The notes beneath the pieces were generated by a model, which did not search any database, was not told the DNA's origin, and saw nothing but the letters and a program-made list of their open reading frames with translations. 7,099 nt of DNA from Rhodospirillales bacterium (GTDB lineage: Bacteria > Pseudomonadota > Alphaproteobacteria > Acetobacterales > Acetobacteraceae). Positions 1-6,700 of the stretch are shown one piece after another (position 1 is the stretch's first letter; every line of letters starts with the position of its first letter). Both the position numbers and the translations under genes were made by a program. The stretch spans positions 1 through 7,099 of the forward strand of contig JANXSA010000013.1 of assembly GCA_025352915.1 (NCBI GenBank), written 5' to 3'.

Positions 1-8
1 AAAAAGAC

Positions 9-60
9 TTTATCCATTTGGGCCGGGCGCTGACGACTGGCACTCGAGCAAATGGATAGA
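9..60. terminator. Inverted repeat, likely bidirectional terminator
   Basis: The arms TATCCATTTG (11-20) and CAAATGGATA (49-58) are perfect 10-base complements. A T-G wobble and one further pair extend the stem to 9-60. The loop is 28 bases and GC-rich. Read on the plus strand the stem is followed by GAAG and then six T; read on the minus strand it is followed by AGTCTTTTT. T-tracts on both sides fit a two-way rho-independent terminator, serving the leftward VOC/SDR unit and perhaps a gene arriving from the left. The long loop is atypical for an intrinsic terminator, so the element could instead be a repeat or a protein-binding site. Confidence 0.5.
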
Positions 61-69
61 AGTTTTTTG

Positions 70-91
70 GTTCTTTTTTTCAAAAAAGAAC
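70..91. terminator. AT-rich hairpin downstream of the SDR gene
   Basis: The arms GTTCTTTTTT (70-79) and AAAAAAGAAC (82-91) are perfect complements around a 2-base centre. This lies 11 bases past the TAG stop (105-103) of the leftward SDR gene, in a window that is otherwise very GC-rich. The stem is mostly A-T, so it is weaker than a textbook terminator, but its place and the flanking T runs suggest a 3'-end or transcript-stability role. I have an impression that similar hairpins recur at gene ends in Acetobacteraceae, but cannot check it here. Confidence 0.5.
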
Positions 92-102
92 GTGCTTTCT
101 TC

Positions 103-852
103 CTATCGCCCACCACCAATCGGCACCAGCGCGCCGGTCACATAGGAACTCTGGTCCGAGAGCAGCCACAGGATGACATCGGCCACTTCCTTGGCCGAGC
201 CGGCGCGACCCATTGGAATCATCGGGCGGAAGCGTTCGGCGCGGTCGGGCATGCCGGCCTTGGCGTGGATTTCTGTGTCGATCAGGCCGGGGTTGACGGC
301 GTTGACCCGGATGCCGCGCGGGGCGAGTTCGCGCGAGGCGCCGACGGTCAGGGTGTCCACGGCGCCTTTTGACGCTGCGTAGTGGACCCATTCGACCGCG
401 CCGCCGATTTCCGAGGCGCGCGACGAGACGTTGACGACGGCCCCGCCGGCGCCGCCGAGGTCGGTTGCCATGCGCGGGATTGCCTCGCGCAAGGCGAGGA
501 AGCAGCCGCGGATGTTGATCGCCAGGACCTCGTCCAGGGCGGCGGGGTCGAGGTCCTCGATGCGGCTCATTGGGCCGGTGATGTCGGCATTGTTGACCAG
601 GGTGGTGAGGGGGCCGAATTGGCGATCCACGGCGGCGAAGAAGGTCGCGGTGTCGGCGACACTGGCGCTGTCGGCGCGCATGGCGAAGGCGCGGCCGCCG
701 GCGGCGCGGATGTCGGCCACGAGTTGTTCGGCCGGGCCGGCGCTGGTGCGGTATGACAGGGCGACGGCATAGCCGCGTGCTGCGGCCATCCGCGCCACTG
801 CCGCACCGATGCCGGTGCTGCCGCCGGTTACCACCAGAATCTTGTCATTCAT
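103..852 (-). CDS. SDR family NAD(P)-dependent oxidoreductase (YgfF-like)
   Basis: This is a 249-residue classical short-chain dehydrogenase/reductase, a cytosolic enzyme that would oxidise an alcohol or sugar, or reduce a carbonyl, with NAD(P)(H). Seen: the cofactor loop TGGSTGIG (9-16); NNAD (87-90), where most relatives have NNAG; the active-site Asn in AINIRG (N113); the serine motif NVSS (S144); YAASK with Y158 and K162; and NPGLIDT (187-193). Arg35 after the second strand favours NADP(H). The stretch from EWVHY to the C-terminal GGGR closely resembles E. coli YgfF and related glucose-dehydrogenase-like SDRs. The length is normal. The ATG at 852-850 is chosen over a longer open frame because AGGAG sits 8 bases upstream and the cofactor strand begins at once. 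It is the second gene of a leftward pair, 11 bp after the VOC gene, so it is probably translationally coupled. The substrate is unknown. Confidence 0.93.
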   Translation of the reverse strand: MNDKILVVTGGSTGIGAAVARMAAARGYAVALSYRTSAGPAEQLVADIRAAGGRAFAMRADSASVADTATFFAAVDRQFGPLTTLVNNADITGPMSRIEDLDPAALDEVLAINIRGCFLALREAIPRMATDLGGAGGAVVNVSSRASEIGGAVEWVHYAASKGAVDTLTVGASRELAPRGIRVNAVNPGLIDTEIHAKAGMPDRAERFRPMIPMGRAGSAKEVADVILWLLSDQSSYVTGALVPIGGGR

Positions 853-860
853 TGTGGTCG

Positions 861-865
861 CTCCT
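861..865 (-). promoter_or_regulatory. SDR ribosome binding site overlapping the VOC stop
   Basis: On the minus strand the sequence reads TAGGAG: the TAG stop of the VOC gene (866-864) shares its AG with the AGGAG Shine-Dalgarno, which lies 8 bases before the SDR ATG. A ribosome terminating on the first gene therefore sits on the binding site of the second, which points to coupled translation. This site also fixes the SDR start against the longer open frame. Confidence 0.8.
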
Positions 866-1703
866 ATGCCGCGAAGGCGAGAGTCACGCCCATCGCCTGG
901 TCCGGTCCGACCAGCACGCGATCGGCGGTGTTTTCCGCCAATGCGATGCCGCCGGTGTGCAAGGCTTGTGCCGCCATCGCCACGTCGCGGGTGCGCAGGA
1001 CCAGGGCTGCCATCCATTCGCGCCGGCCCTGGGCGGCCGGGACTGCCGCGCCGAAGCGCGCGATCAATTCGCGCGGGTCGAGGATATCGAAGCGGGATAG
1101 TCCGACGGCGAGGCGGAAGCCGCCGGGCACTGGGCGGATTGCTGCGTCGCCGAACATGCGGCGGAACAGGCTGGCGAGGCGTGCCGGGTCCTCGGCGGCG
1201 ATCACTGATTCCAGGACGCCAACCGTGCCGTTGGCATGGTTGCGCCATTCGTCGCGCCAGACCAGGTCGCGGGTGAAATGGTGGCAGAAATACCGGCGGC
1301 CGGCCGGGGTGGTTTCGTTGGGTAGCCGCACGGTGCGAAAGACGGCGTCGCGCGTGCTGCCGGGCAGTTCGACGGGGCGGGTGAATTCGTTTGGGGGCGA
1401 ACATTCGACGCCGGCTGCCGTCAGGGCTGCCGAAACCGCCGCCGAGTCGTCGGTGCCCCAGACCAGACCGTTGAGTCCCATGGGCCAGCCGAGGATGTCC
1501 CGGCGCGCGCCGCCGTCCGGCGGGGTGCCGATCAGTTCGAGGTAGTCTGTCCCGAAGATCGCCAGATGGTTAATCGAGCCCAGCGAGTGATAGCCGCGCG
1601 GTGTCAGGGTGAAGCCAAGGCGGCCATACAGCGCCTGGGCCTCGTCCATCCGGTCGTGCACGTTGACCACGACGTGATCCAGTGTTGGCGTCGGCAGGGC
1701 CAT
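864..1703 (-). CDS. VOC family protein (glyoxalase-like domain, two modules)
   Basis: This 279-residue cytosolic protein belongs to the vicinal oxygen chelate superfamily (glyoxalase, dioxygenase and resistance-protein fold), most like the Glyoxalase_3 type. The first module is clear: LDHVVVNV (8-15) with His10, then RLGF.LTPRG, then SINHLAIFGTDYLELIG with His46 and Glu56, the usual beta-alpha-beta-beta-beta metal-site pattern. A second module follows at about residues 140-265, with HH at 141-142, HANGTVGVLE from 156, and a final strand ending LVGP...GVTLAF. The ATG at 1703-1701 is preferred to an ATG 46 codons upstream because AAGGAG precedes it by 7 bases, and the extra residues look like untranslated DNA. 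It is the first gene of the leftward pair with the SDR. The reaction is not deducible; a role together with the SDR in small-molecule metabolism or detoxification is inference. Confidence 0.9.
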   Translation of the reverse strand: MALPTPTLDHVVVNVHDRMDEAQALYGRLGFTLTPRGYHSLGSINHLAIFGTDYLELIGTPPDGGARRDILGWPMGLNGLVWGTDDSAAVSAALTAAGVECSPPNEFTRPVELPGSTRDAVFRTVRLPNETTPAGRRYFCHHFTRDLVWRDEWRNHANGTVGVLESVIAAEDPARLASLFRRMFGDAAIRPVPGGFRLAVGLSRFDILDPRELIARFGAAVPAAQGRREWMAALVLRTRDVAMAAQALHTGGIALAENTADRVLVGPDQAMGVTLAFAA

Positions 1704-1710
1704 GGCGTTG

Positions 1711-1716
1711 CTCCTT
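1711..1716 (-). promoter_or_regulatory. Ribosome binding site of the VOC gene
   Basis: AAGGAG on the minus strand lies 7 bases before the ATG at 1703. It decides the start against the longer open frame that reaches back to 1841. Confidence 0.8.
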
Positions 1717-1801
1717 GCGCGTTGTGGCCGGACACTATGGCAGCCAGACGAGCCGCGGACGGATCGGCGGGGTGCATGATACGGCGATCTGTTGCGTTGG
1801 C

Positions 1802-1814
1802 AGCATTGCATGCT
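1802..1814. repeat. Short inverted repeat abutting the tpsB -35 box
   Basis: AGCAT and ATGCT flank a TGC centre, and the right arm ends one base before the -35 hexamer. Its position fits a regulator-binding site for the tps promoter or the divergent genes. At 5 bp per arm it could also arise by chance. Confidence 0.3.
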
Positions 1815-1844
1815 TTGACCGAAGCGTGAAAACTGCGACATAAT
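1815..1844 (+). promoter_or_regulatory. Sigma70-type promoter for tpsBA
   Basis: TTGACC (1815-1820) matches the -35 consensus TTGACA at five of six bases. CATAAT (1839-1844) matches the -10 TATAAT at five of six. The spacer is 18 bases, within the normal range. Transcription would start near 1851, giving a leader of about 20 bases to the CTG at 1871 or about 83 bases to the ATG at 1934. No other equally good pair was seen in the gap. Confidence 0.65.
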
Positions 1845-1856
1845 GCGACGTTAACC

Positions 1857-1862
1857 AGGAGG
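1857..1862 (+). promoter_or_regulatory. Strong Shine-Dalgarno without a standard start codon after it
   Basis: AGGAGG here is the full anti-16S match, but no ATG, GTG or TTG follows at a workable distance. The only candidate is CTG at 1871, 8 bases downstream and in frame with tpsB. A second purine run, GGGAGG (1881-1886), also lacks a start. Either tpsB starts at CTG, or the site serves as a ribosome standby site for the ATG at 1934. Confidence 0.5.
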
Positions 1863-1933
1863 GTACGACACTGGTCATTCGGGAGGAAACGGAACGGCAG
1901 CAGCGACGAGCCGGGATTACCGGGCGCGTTGCC

Positions 1934-3646
1934 ATGCGTGCCGCGATCGCCGCCGCCATGTGGATCGTCGTGCCCGTCGCTTCGCGCGCGCAATCGCCCC
2001 AATTGGCGCCGCAAATCCCGCAGGGTTCGCCGATCCCGCGCATTGCGCCGGCCAGGGTGCCCGCGGTGTCGGGCCCGGCAGTAGCCGCGCCAGCGCCGGC
2101 GATGGCGCGCGGCAATCCGGACGATGTCTTCCAGTTGTCCGGTGCTGGGGTTGAAGGATCGACCGTCTATCCGGATTCCAGCTGGTCCGGGATCCTGGTG
2201 CCGCTGCAAGGCAGAGTGACGCGCGCCCAGGTTGAGGCGGCGCGGCAGGTGATTCTCGCGCGCTATCGCGCCGACGGGTATTTGTTGACCGGGGTTATCC
2301 TGGCCGATGGCGGCGGCGGCCGGATGCGGTTCGTGGTGACCGAAGGCCATATTGCCGAGGTGAAGCTGGACGGTGATATCGGTCCGGCGGGCACCCAGGT
2401 GTTGCGCTTCCTCAATCGGCTGACCGAGAAGCGCCCGATCGACTCGGCGACGCTGGAGCGGGCGTTGCTGCTGGCGCAGGATGTGCCTGGGATTGCGGTG
2501 CGCGCGGTGTTGCGGCCATCGGCCGAGGCGCCCGGGGCGCTGACGCTGATTGCGCAGGTGCAGCGGGTGGCGTGGGGGGCGACCTTTGTCGCGGATAATC
2601 GCGGCACGCCGTTCACCGGGCCGGAGGGGGCGCTGCTGGCGATCGATGCCAACAGTTTCACCGAGTATGGCGAGCGGACCACGGTTTCGCTCTTTCGCTC
2701 CTTCAACAACACACAGATCTTCGGCCAGATTGCCAGCGAGGCCTTTGTCGGCAGTTCGGGGCTCAAGATCCGGTTGTTTGGCGGTTCGGGCACAGCCGAT
2801 CCGTCCGGCGCGCTGCGCGCCAACCGCTATCACGGGGTAACCACCAATGCCGGGCTGACCGCGAGCTATCCGGTGATCCGCACGCGCCAGCAGACGCTGG
2901 GAGTGTTCGGCACGTTCGAGTTGCTGGAAAGCGAGATCTTCACCGGGCAGCCGGGGCGGCAGGCCAGCCGCGACAATCTGCGGGTGCTGCGCGGGGGCGC
3001 GGAATATGCGCGCCAGGATACCTGGCTGGGGGCGGAGCGCAGCGCGGTCAACCAGGCCAGCTTCAAGGTGTCGCGCGGGCTGTCCGCACTTGGCGCGTCG
3101 CGCAGCAATCCGGCCAATGTCGGCCGGCAGAACCAGGTGGTCGAGTTCACCAAAGTCAATGTCGAGCTCAGCCGGACGCAGAACCTGTTCCAGCCCTGGG
3201 AGGGTGCGACGGTGGCGCTGCAGGCGACGCTGGCGGCGCAGTACAGCCCGGACATCCTGCCGTCGGCGGAGAAGTTCTATCTGGGCGGGGCGCGCATCAA
3301 CCGCGGCTATTATGCGGGCGAGGTGACCGGCGACAAGGCTTGGGCGACCGCTGTCGAGTTGCAGCTCAACACCAGCTTTGCGTTCGACGCGTTTGGCTAT
3401 CCGCTGGACGTCGCAAGCACGTTCTACAGCTTCTACGACTGGGGTGAGACGGTGGAGAACCAGAAGACCGATCCGAACCGGCGGCTGCATTCGTTTGGCG
3501 CCGGGACGCGGCTGCGCTTCACCGCCAACGTGGCGCTCGACATGGAATGGGCGCATCGCCTGACCCGTCGTCCGCTGGGGGTGCAGTCGGGCGCGCCGGC
3601 GTTGCGCGGCGATGCCTTCTACTGGCGCCTGGTCACCCGGTTTTGA
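1934..3646 (+). CDS. TpsB outer-membrane transporter (ShlB/FhaC/HecB family)
   Basis: This 570-residue Omp85-superfamily transporter is the translocator of a two-partner (type Vb) secretion system; it would secrete the TpsA encoded just downstream. Residues 1-19 form a signal peptide with a likely cut at SRA-QS. Residues 21-60 are a Pro/Ala-rich linker with ten prolines. POTRA1 spans about 66-138 (FQLSGAGVEGSTVY; RYRADGYLLTGVIL; VVTEGHI), and POTRA2 about 139-212 (PIDSATLERALLL...DVPGIAVRAVLRP). The 16-strand barrel runs from about 213 (VADNRGTPFTG) to the end. The conserved loop-6 motif is present as INRGYYAGEVTGDKA (RGY at 457-459), and the protein ends in Phe (WRLVTRF), a BAM-type signal. 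There is no cysteine. The length is close to FhaC (584). The start is uncertain: the ATG at 1934 gives a sensible signal peptide but has no Shine-Dalgarno, whereas CTG at 1871 has AGGAGG and would add 21 residues. tpsA follows 57 bp later, so the two are probably co-transcribed. Confidence 0.94.
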   Translation: MRAAIAAAMWIVVPVASRAQSPQLAPQIPQGSPIPRIAPARVPAVSGPAVAAPAPAMARGNPDDVFQLSGAGVEGSTVYPDSSWSGILVPLQGRVTRAQVEAARQVILARYRADGYLLTGVILADGGGGRMRFVVTEGHIAEVKLDGDIGPAGTQVLRFLNRLTEKRPIDSATLERALLLAQDVPGIAVRAVLRPSAEAPGALTLIAQVQRVAWGATFVADNRGTPFTGPEGALLAIDANSFTEYGERTTVSLFRSFNNTQIFGQIASEAFVGSSGLKIRLFGGSGTADPSGALRANRYHGVTTNAGLTASYPVIRTRQQTLGVFGTFELLESEIFTGQPGRQASRDNLRVLRGGAEYARQDTWLGAERSAVNQASFKVSRGLSALGASRSNPANVGRQNQVVEFTKVNVELSRTQNLFQPWEGATVALQATLAAQYSPDILPSAEKFYLGGARINRGYYAGEVTGDKAWATAVELQLNTSFAFDAFGYPLDVASTFYSFYDWGETVENQKTDPNRRLHSFGAGTRLRFTANVALDMEWAHRLTRRPLGVQSGAPALRGDAFYWRLVTRF

Positions 3647-3689
3647 CCATGCGTATGCGCGACGTGACGACCTGCCCGAGACCGGCCTT

Positions 3690-3695
3690 GAGGAG
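3690..3695 (+). promoter_or_regulatory. Ribosome binding site of tpsA
   Basis: GAGGAG lies 8 bases before the ATG at 3704 and 5 bases before an in-frame GTG at 3701. The spacing favours the ATG. The in-frame TGA at 3689-3691 overlaps this site, so no longer start is possible. No terminator or separate promoter is visible in the 57-base gap (3647-3703) after tpsB. Confidence 0.8.
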
Positions 3696-3703
3696 AATGC
3701 GTG

Positions 3704-6700
3704 ATGGTCGAGCATAAGCCCGCCGCCGCAAGCCGCCGCCCTGTCCGGCAACAGACCGCATTGCGGATAGTGCCCGGCAGCCTGCGTGCGCGGCCCGAGT
3801 TGCTGCGCAGCACCGCCTTGCAGGCCGTTTTCCTGGCCGCCATCGCCCTTCCGGCAGGGCATGCCGGTGCGCAGACCATGCCGGCGCCGACCGCACTTCC
3901 GACCGGCGGCCAGACCATTGCCGGTTCGCACACAATCACCGTGACCAGCACACCGACCTCCGCCAGCATGGTGATCGGCCAGCCGACGGCGTATGGCGCG
4001 ATCAACTGGAACAAGTTCGACGTCGGCGCCAAGGCTTCGGTGACGATCAACGTGCCGACGGCGCAATCGGTCTCGGTCCACCGCGTGGTTACGTCCAGCC
4101 CGTCGGTGATCGCCGGCCAGGTCAACTCGAATGGCGTGGTCGTCATCTCGAACCAGTCCGGCGTGGTGTTCACCCAGGGTGCGGAGGTGAATGTCAGCAC
4201 GCTGATCGCCTCGGCGCCCGGCATCTCGGAGGCCAACGCCCGCGCCGGCAGGTTGATTTTCGACCAGCCCGCCCAGGCCGGCGCGAAGGTGGAGAACCAC
4301 GGCACCATCACGGTGGCGCAGACCGGGCTCGCCGCGCTTGTGGCGCCGCAGGTGGCCAATTCCGGGGTCATCCGGGCGCAGATGGGCCGCGTGGTGCTGG
4401 CCGGCGCCGAGGCGCATACGATCGACCTCTATGGCGACGGGCTGTTGTCGATCGATGTCACCCGGCAGGTGATGACGGCGCCGACCAGCCGCGATGGCAA
4501 GACCGCGACCGCGCTGGTCACCAATTCCGGCACCGTCATCGCCGATGGCGGCACCATCCTGCTGACCGCCAGCGCCGTCGATGGACTGGTGCAGACCTTG
4601 GTCACCTCTGGCGGCACGTTGCGCGCCAACAGCGTCGCCACGCCGGCGGGGAGCGCCGCCGGGCGGATTGCCATCACCGCCGCCGGGGGCAATGTGGCCG
4701 TCACCGGCACCATCGCCGCCCGCGGCGAGGTCACCGGCAGCAAGGGCGGGCAGATCGAGATCAACGCGCCGGCGCGCAGCGTCACCCTGCATGCGGGAGC
4801 GGCGATCGACGCCTCGGGCCGCGCCGGTGGTGGCAGCATCGCCATTGGCACCACCATGGCCCGCGCCCAGGGCGGAACCGCGTTCAAGGCGCCGACGGCG
4901 CACGACGTGATCATCGAATCCGGCGCGCGCATCGCCGCCGACGCCACGCTATTGGGCAAGGGCGGCGACATCACCGTGCTTAGCCAGGGTGGCGTCACCG
5001 AGCATCGCGGCGCGCTCAGTGCCCGCGGCGGGCCGGATGGCGGCGATGGCGGCTTCATCGAAGTCTCCGGCAGCCATTTCATCATCGGCGGCCGCATCGA
5101 CACCGGCGCACCGGCCGGAGTCAGCGGTTCGATCCTGCTCGACCCCAACGACCTCGAGATCAACGACGCCGGCAGCAGCAAGATCGGCAGCAAGAACACC
5201 TTCACCGCCGCTGGAAAGAACACCCTCACCGTCATCAGCCCGACCGAGATCCGGGACAACATGACCGGCGCGATCACGCTGCAGACCGACGCCACCGGCA
5301 CGCTCAAGGTCTCCTCGACGCTCGATCTGACGCTGAAAAACAGCAGCAACAAGACCACCGGCATCACCTCGCTGACGCTGCTGTCCGACGGCAACATGAC
5401 CATCAGCGCCGCGGTCACCGGCGCCGACAACATCACCCTGAAGAACACCGCCGGCAACCTCGCCATCTCCGCACCGATCACCACCGCGGACGGTAAGACG
5501 GTGACGCTGAACAGTGCCGGCAGCATCGCGCTGGCCGCCAACATCGGCACCGGCGCCACCGGGATCATCGACCTGACCGCCGGGGCTGGCGGCGTCACCC
5601 AATCCGCCGCCGGCAGCCTGGTTGCCGGCACACTGCTGAGCAGCGGCGGCATCGCGGGCGGCGTGTCGCTGAATTCGACGACCAACAATCTCGGCGGGCT
5701 TGGCGCGATCACGGTCACTGGCGGCAATTTCGCCCTGGTCAACAGTGCTGCGCTGACCGTCACTGGCGCGCTGGTGCTGGACGCCGGCAAGACCGCGTCG
5801 TTCGCCGCACCGGGATTCACCATCACCACCGGCTCGGTCGCCTCGGCCGGCGGCACGTTCGAGTTGGCGCCGACCAGCGGTGCGATGAGTTTGGGGGCGG
5901 CCACCGCAAAGGAGCTGGTGCTGACGCAGGCGACGCTCGACAAGATCTCGGTCGGCACCATTCAGCTTGGCAGCGCCGGCGCCGGCGGGGTCACGGCAAG
6001 TTCGATCGCGCTCAATGATGCGCTGGACATTTCGGCCGCGACCACGGCCCGGCTGATCGCGGGTACCGGCGGCATGACGCTGACCAAGGGTCCGCTGACC
6101 GCCGGCACGCTCGACCTCGCCACCACCGGCGGCGGGATCACTGACGCGGGCGGGGTCATCGTCGCCACCCGGTTGCAGAGCACCGGCGGCATCACCGGCG
6201 CGGTGACGCTGGGCACCAGTGTCCATTCGGTGGGCACGCTGGGCGACATGACGGTGAGCGGCGGCGGGCTTACGCTGATCAATGGCGTGGCTTTGAACGT
6301 CGCGGGCAAGGTTCAGCTTGGTGGCGACAGTTTCCTGCTGGGCTTCGCGGCATCGGCCAAGGCGATCGAGGTTACCGGCACATTGGCGCTGTCCACCGCC
6401 GGCAAGCTGTTGACCCTCGCCACGGTTGCGACCGGCGGCATCACCCTGGCCGGGAGTGTCGACACCACTTCGGCCGGGCTGTTGAACCTGGTTGGCGGCA
6501 GCCTGGGTGTCACCCAGACTGGCGGGGCGATCACCACGGGCGTCCTGACCGCGACCAGCCCGATCGCCGGGACCACCAAGCTGGCCCAGGCGGCCAACGC
6601 GATTGGCTCGATCGCCGACCTGGTGCTGAGCGCCGGCGACCTGATCGTCACCAGCGCGACCGCGATTGCGGTTACTGGCGCGGTGTCGGCGGACAACATC

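Larger units (their letters stand above)
1704..1933. other. Divergent intergenic region between the VOC/SDR unit and tpsBA
   Basis: This 230-base gap separates two divergent units and must hold the start signals for both. Rightward it contains a strong promoter candidate (1815-1844), an inverted repeat touching its -35 box (1802-1814), and a Shine-Dalgarno (1857-1862). Leftward only a weak -10-like TATCAT (1781-1776, minus strand) is visible, with no good -35, so the VOC/SDR promoter is not resolved. The tpsB frame is open back to a TAA at 1841-1843, so part of the gap may be coding if tpsB begins upstream of its first ATG. Confidence 0.7.

Noticed and set aside
52..391. Short plus- and minus-strand open frames over the 3' end of the SDR gene
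   Set aside because: They are shadows of the SDR coding sequence; the first also runs through the terminator hairpins.
853..1404. Upstream extension of the SDR frame to 433 residues, suggesting a fusion protein
   Set aside because: The extra residues overlap the VOC gene in another frame and read as an Arg/Pro-rich shadow. The proper SDR start has a Shine-Dalgarno and begins directly with the cofactor-binding strand.
3649..3717. A 22-codon frame between tpsB and tpsA that overlaps the tpsA start, as a possible leader peptide
   Set aside because: There is no Shine-Dalgarno before its ATG, the peptide has no recognisable feature, and no attenuator-type hairpin is visible in the 57-base gap.
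1604..4903. A 1099-codon minus-strand open frame across the intergenic region, tpsB and the start of tpsA
   Set aside because: It lies opposite genes with clear family motifs, crosses a promoter region and another gene's start, and its product is an Arg/Gly/His-rich string with no recognisable domain. Long antisense frames are expected at this GC content.
4429..6226. Large minus-strand open frames (510 and 425 codons) opposite tpsA
   Set aside because: Both are mirror readings of the repetitive TpsA coding sequence: Val/Pro/Ser-rich in one frame, Arg/Gly/Asp-rich in the other. They show no ribosome site or family motif.
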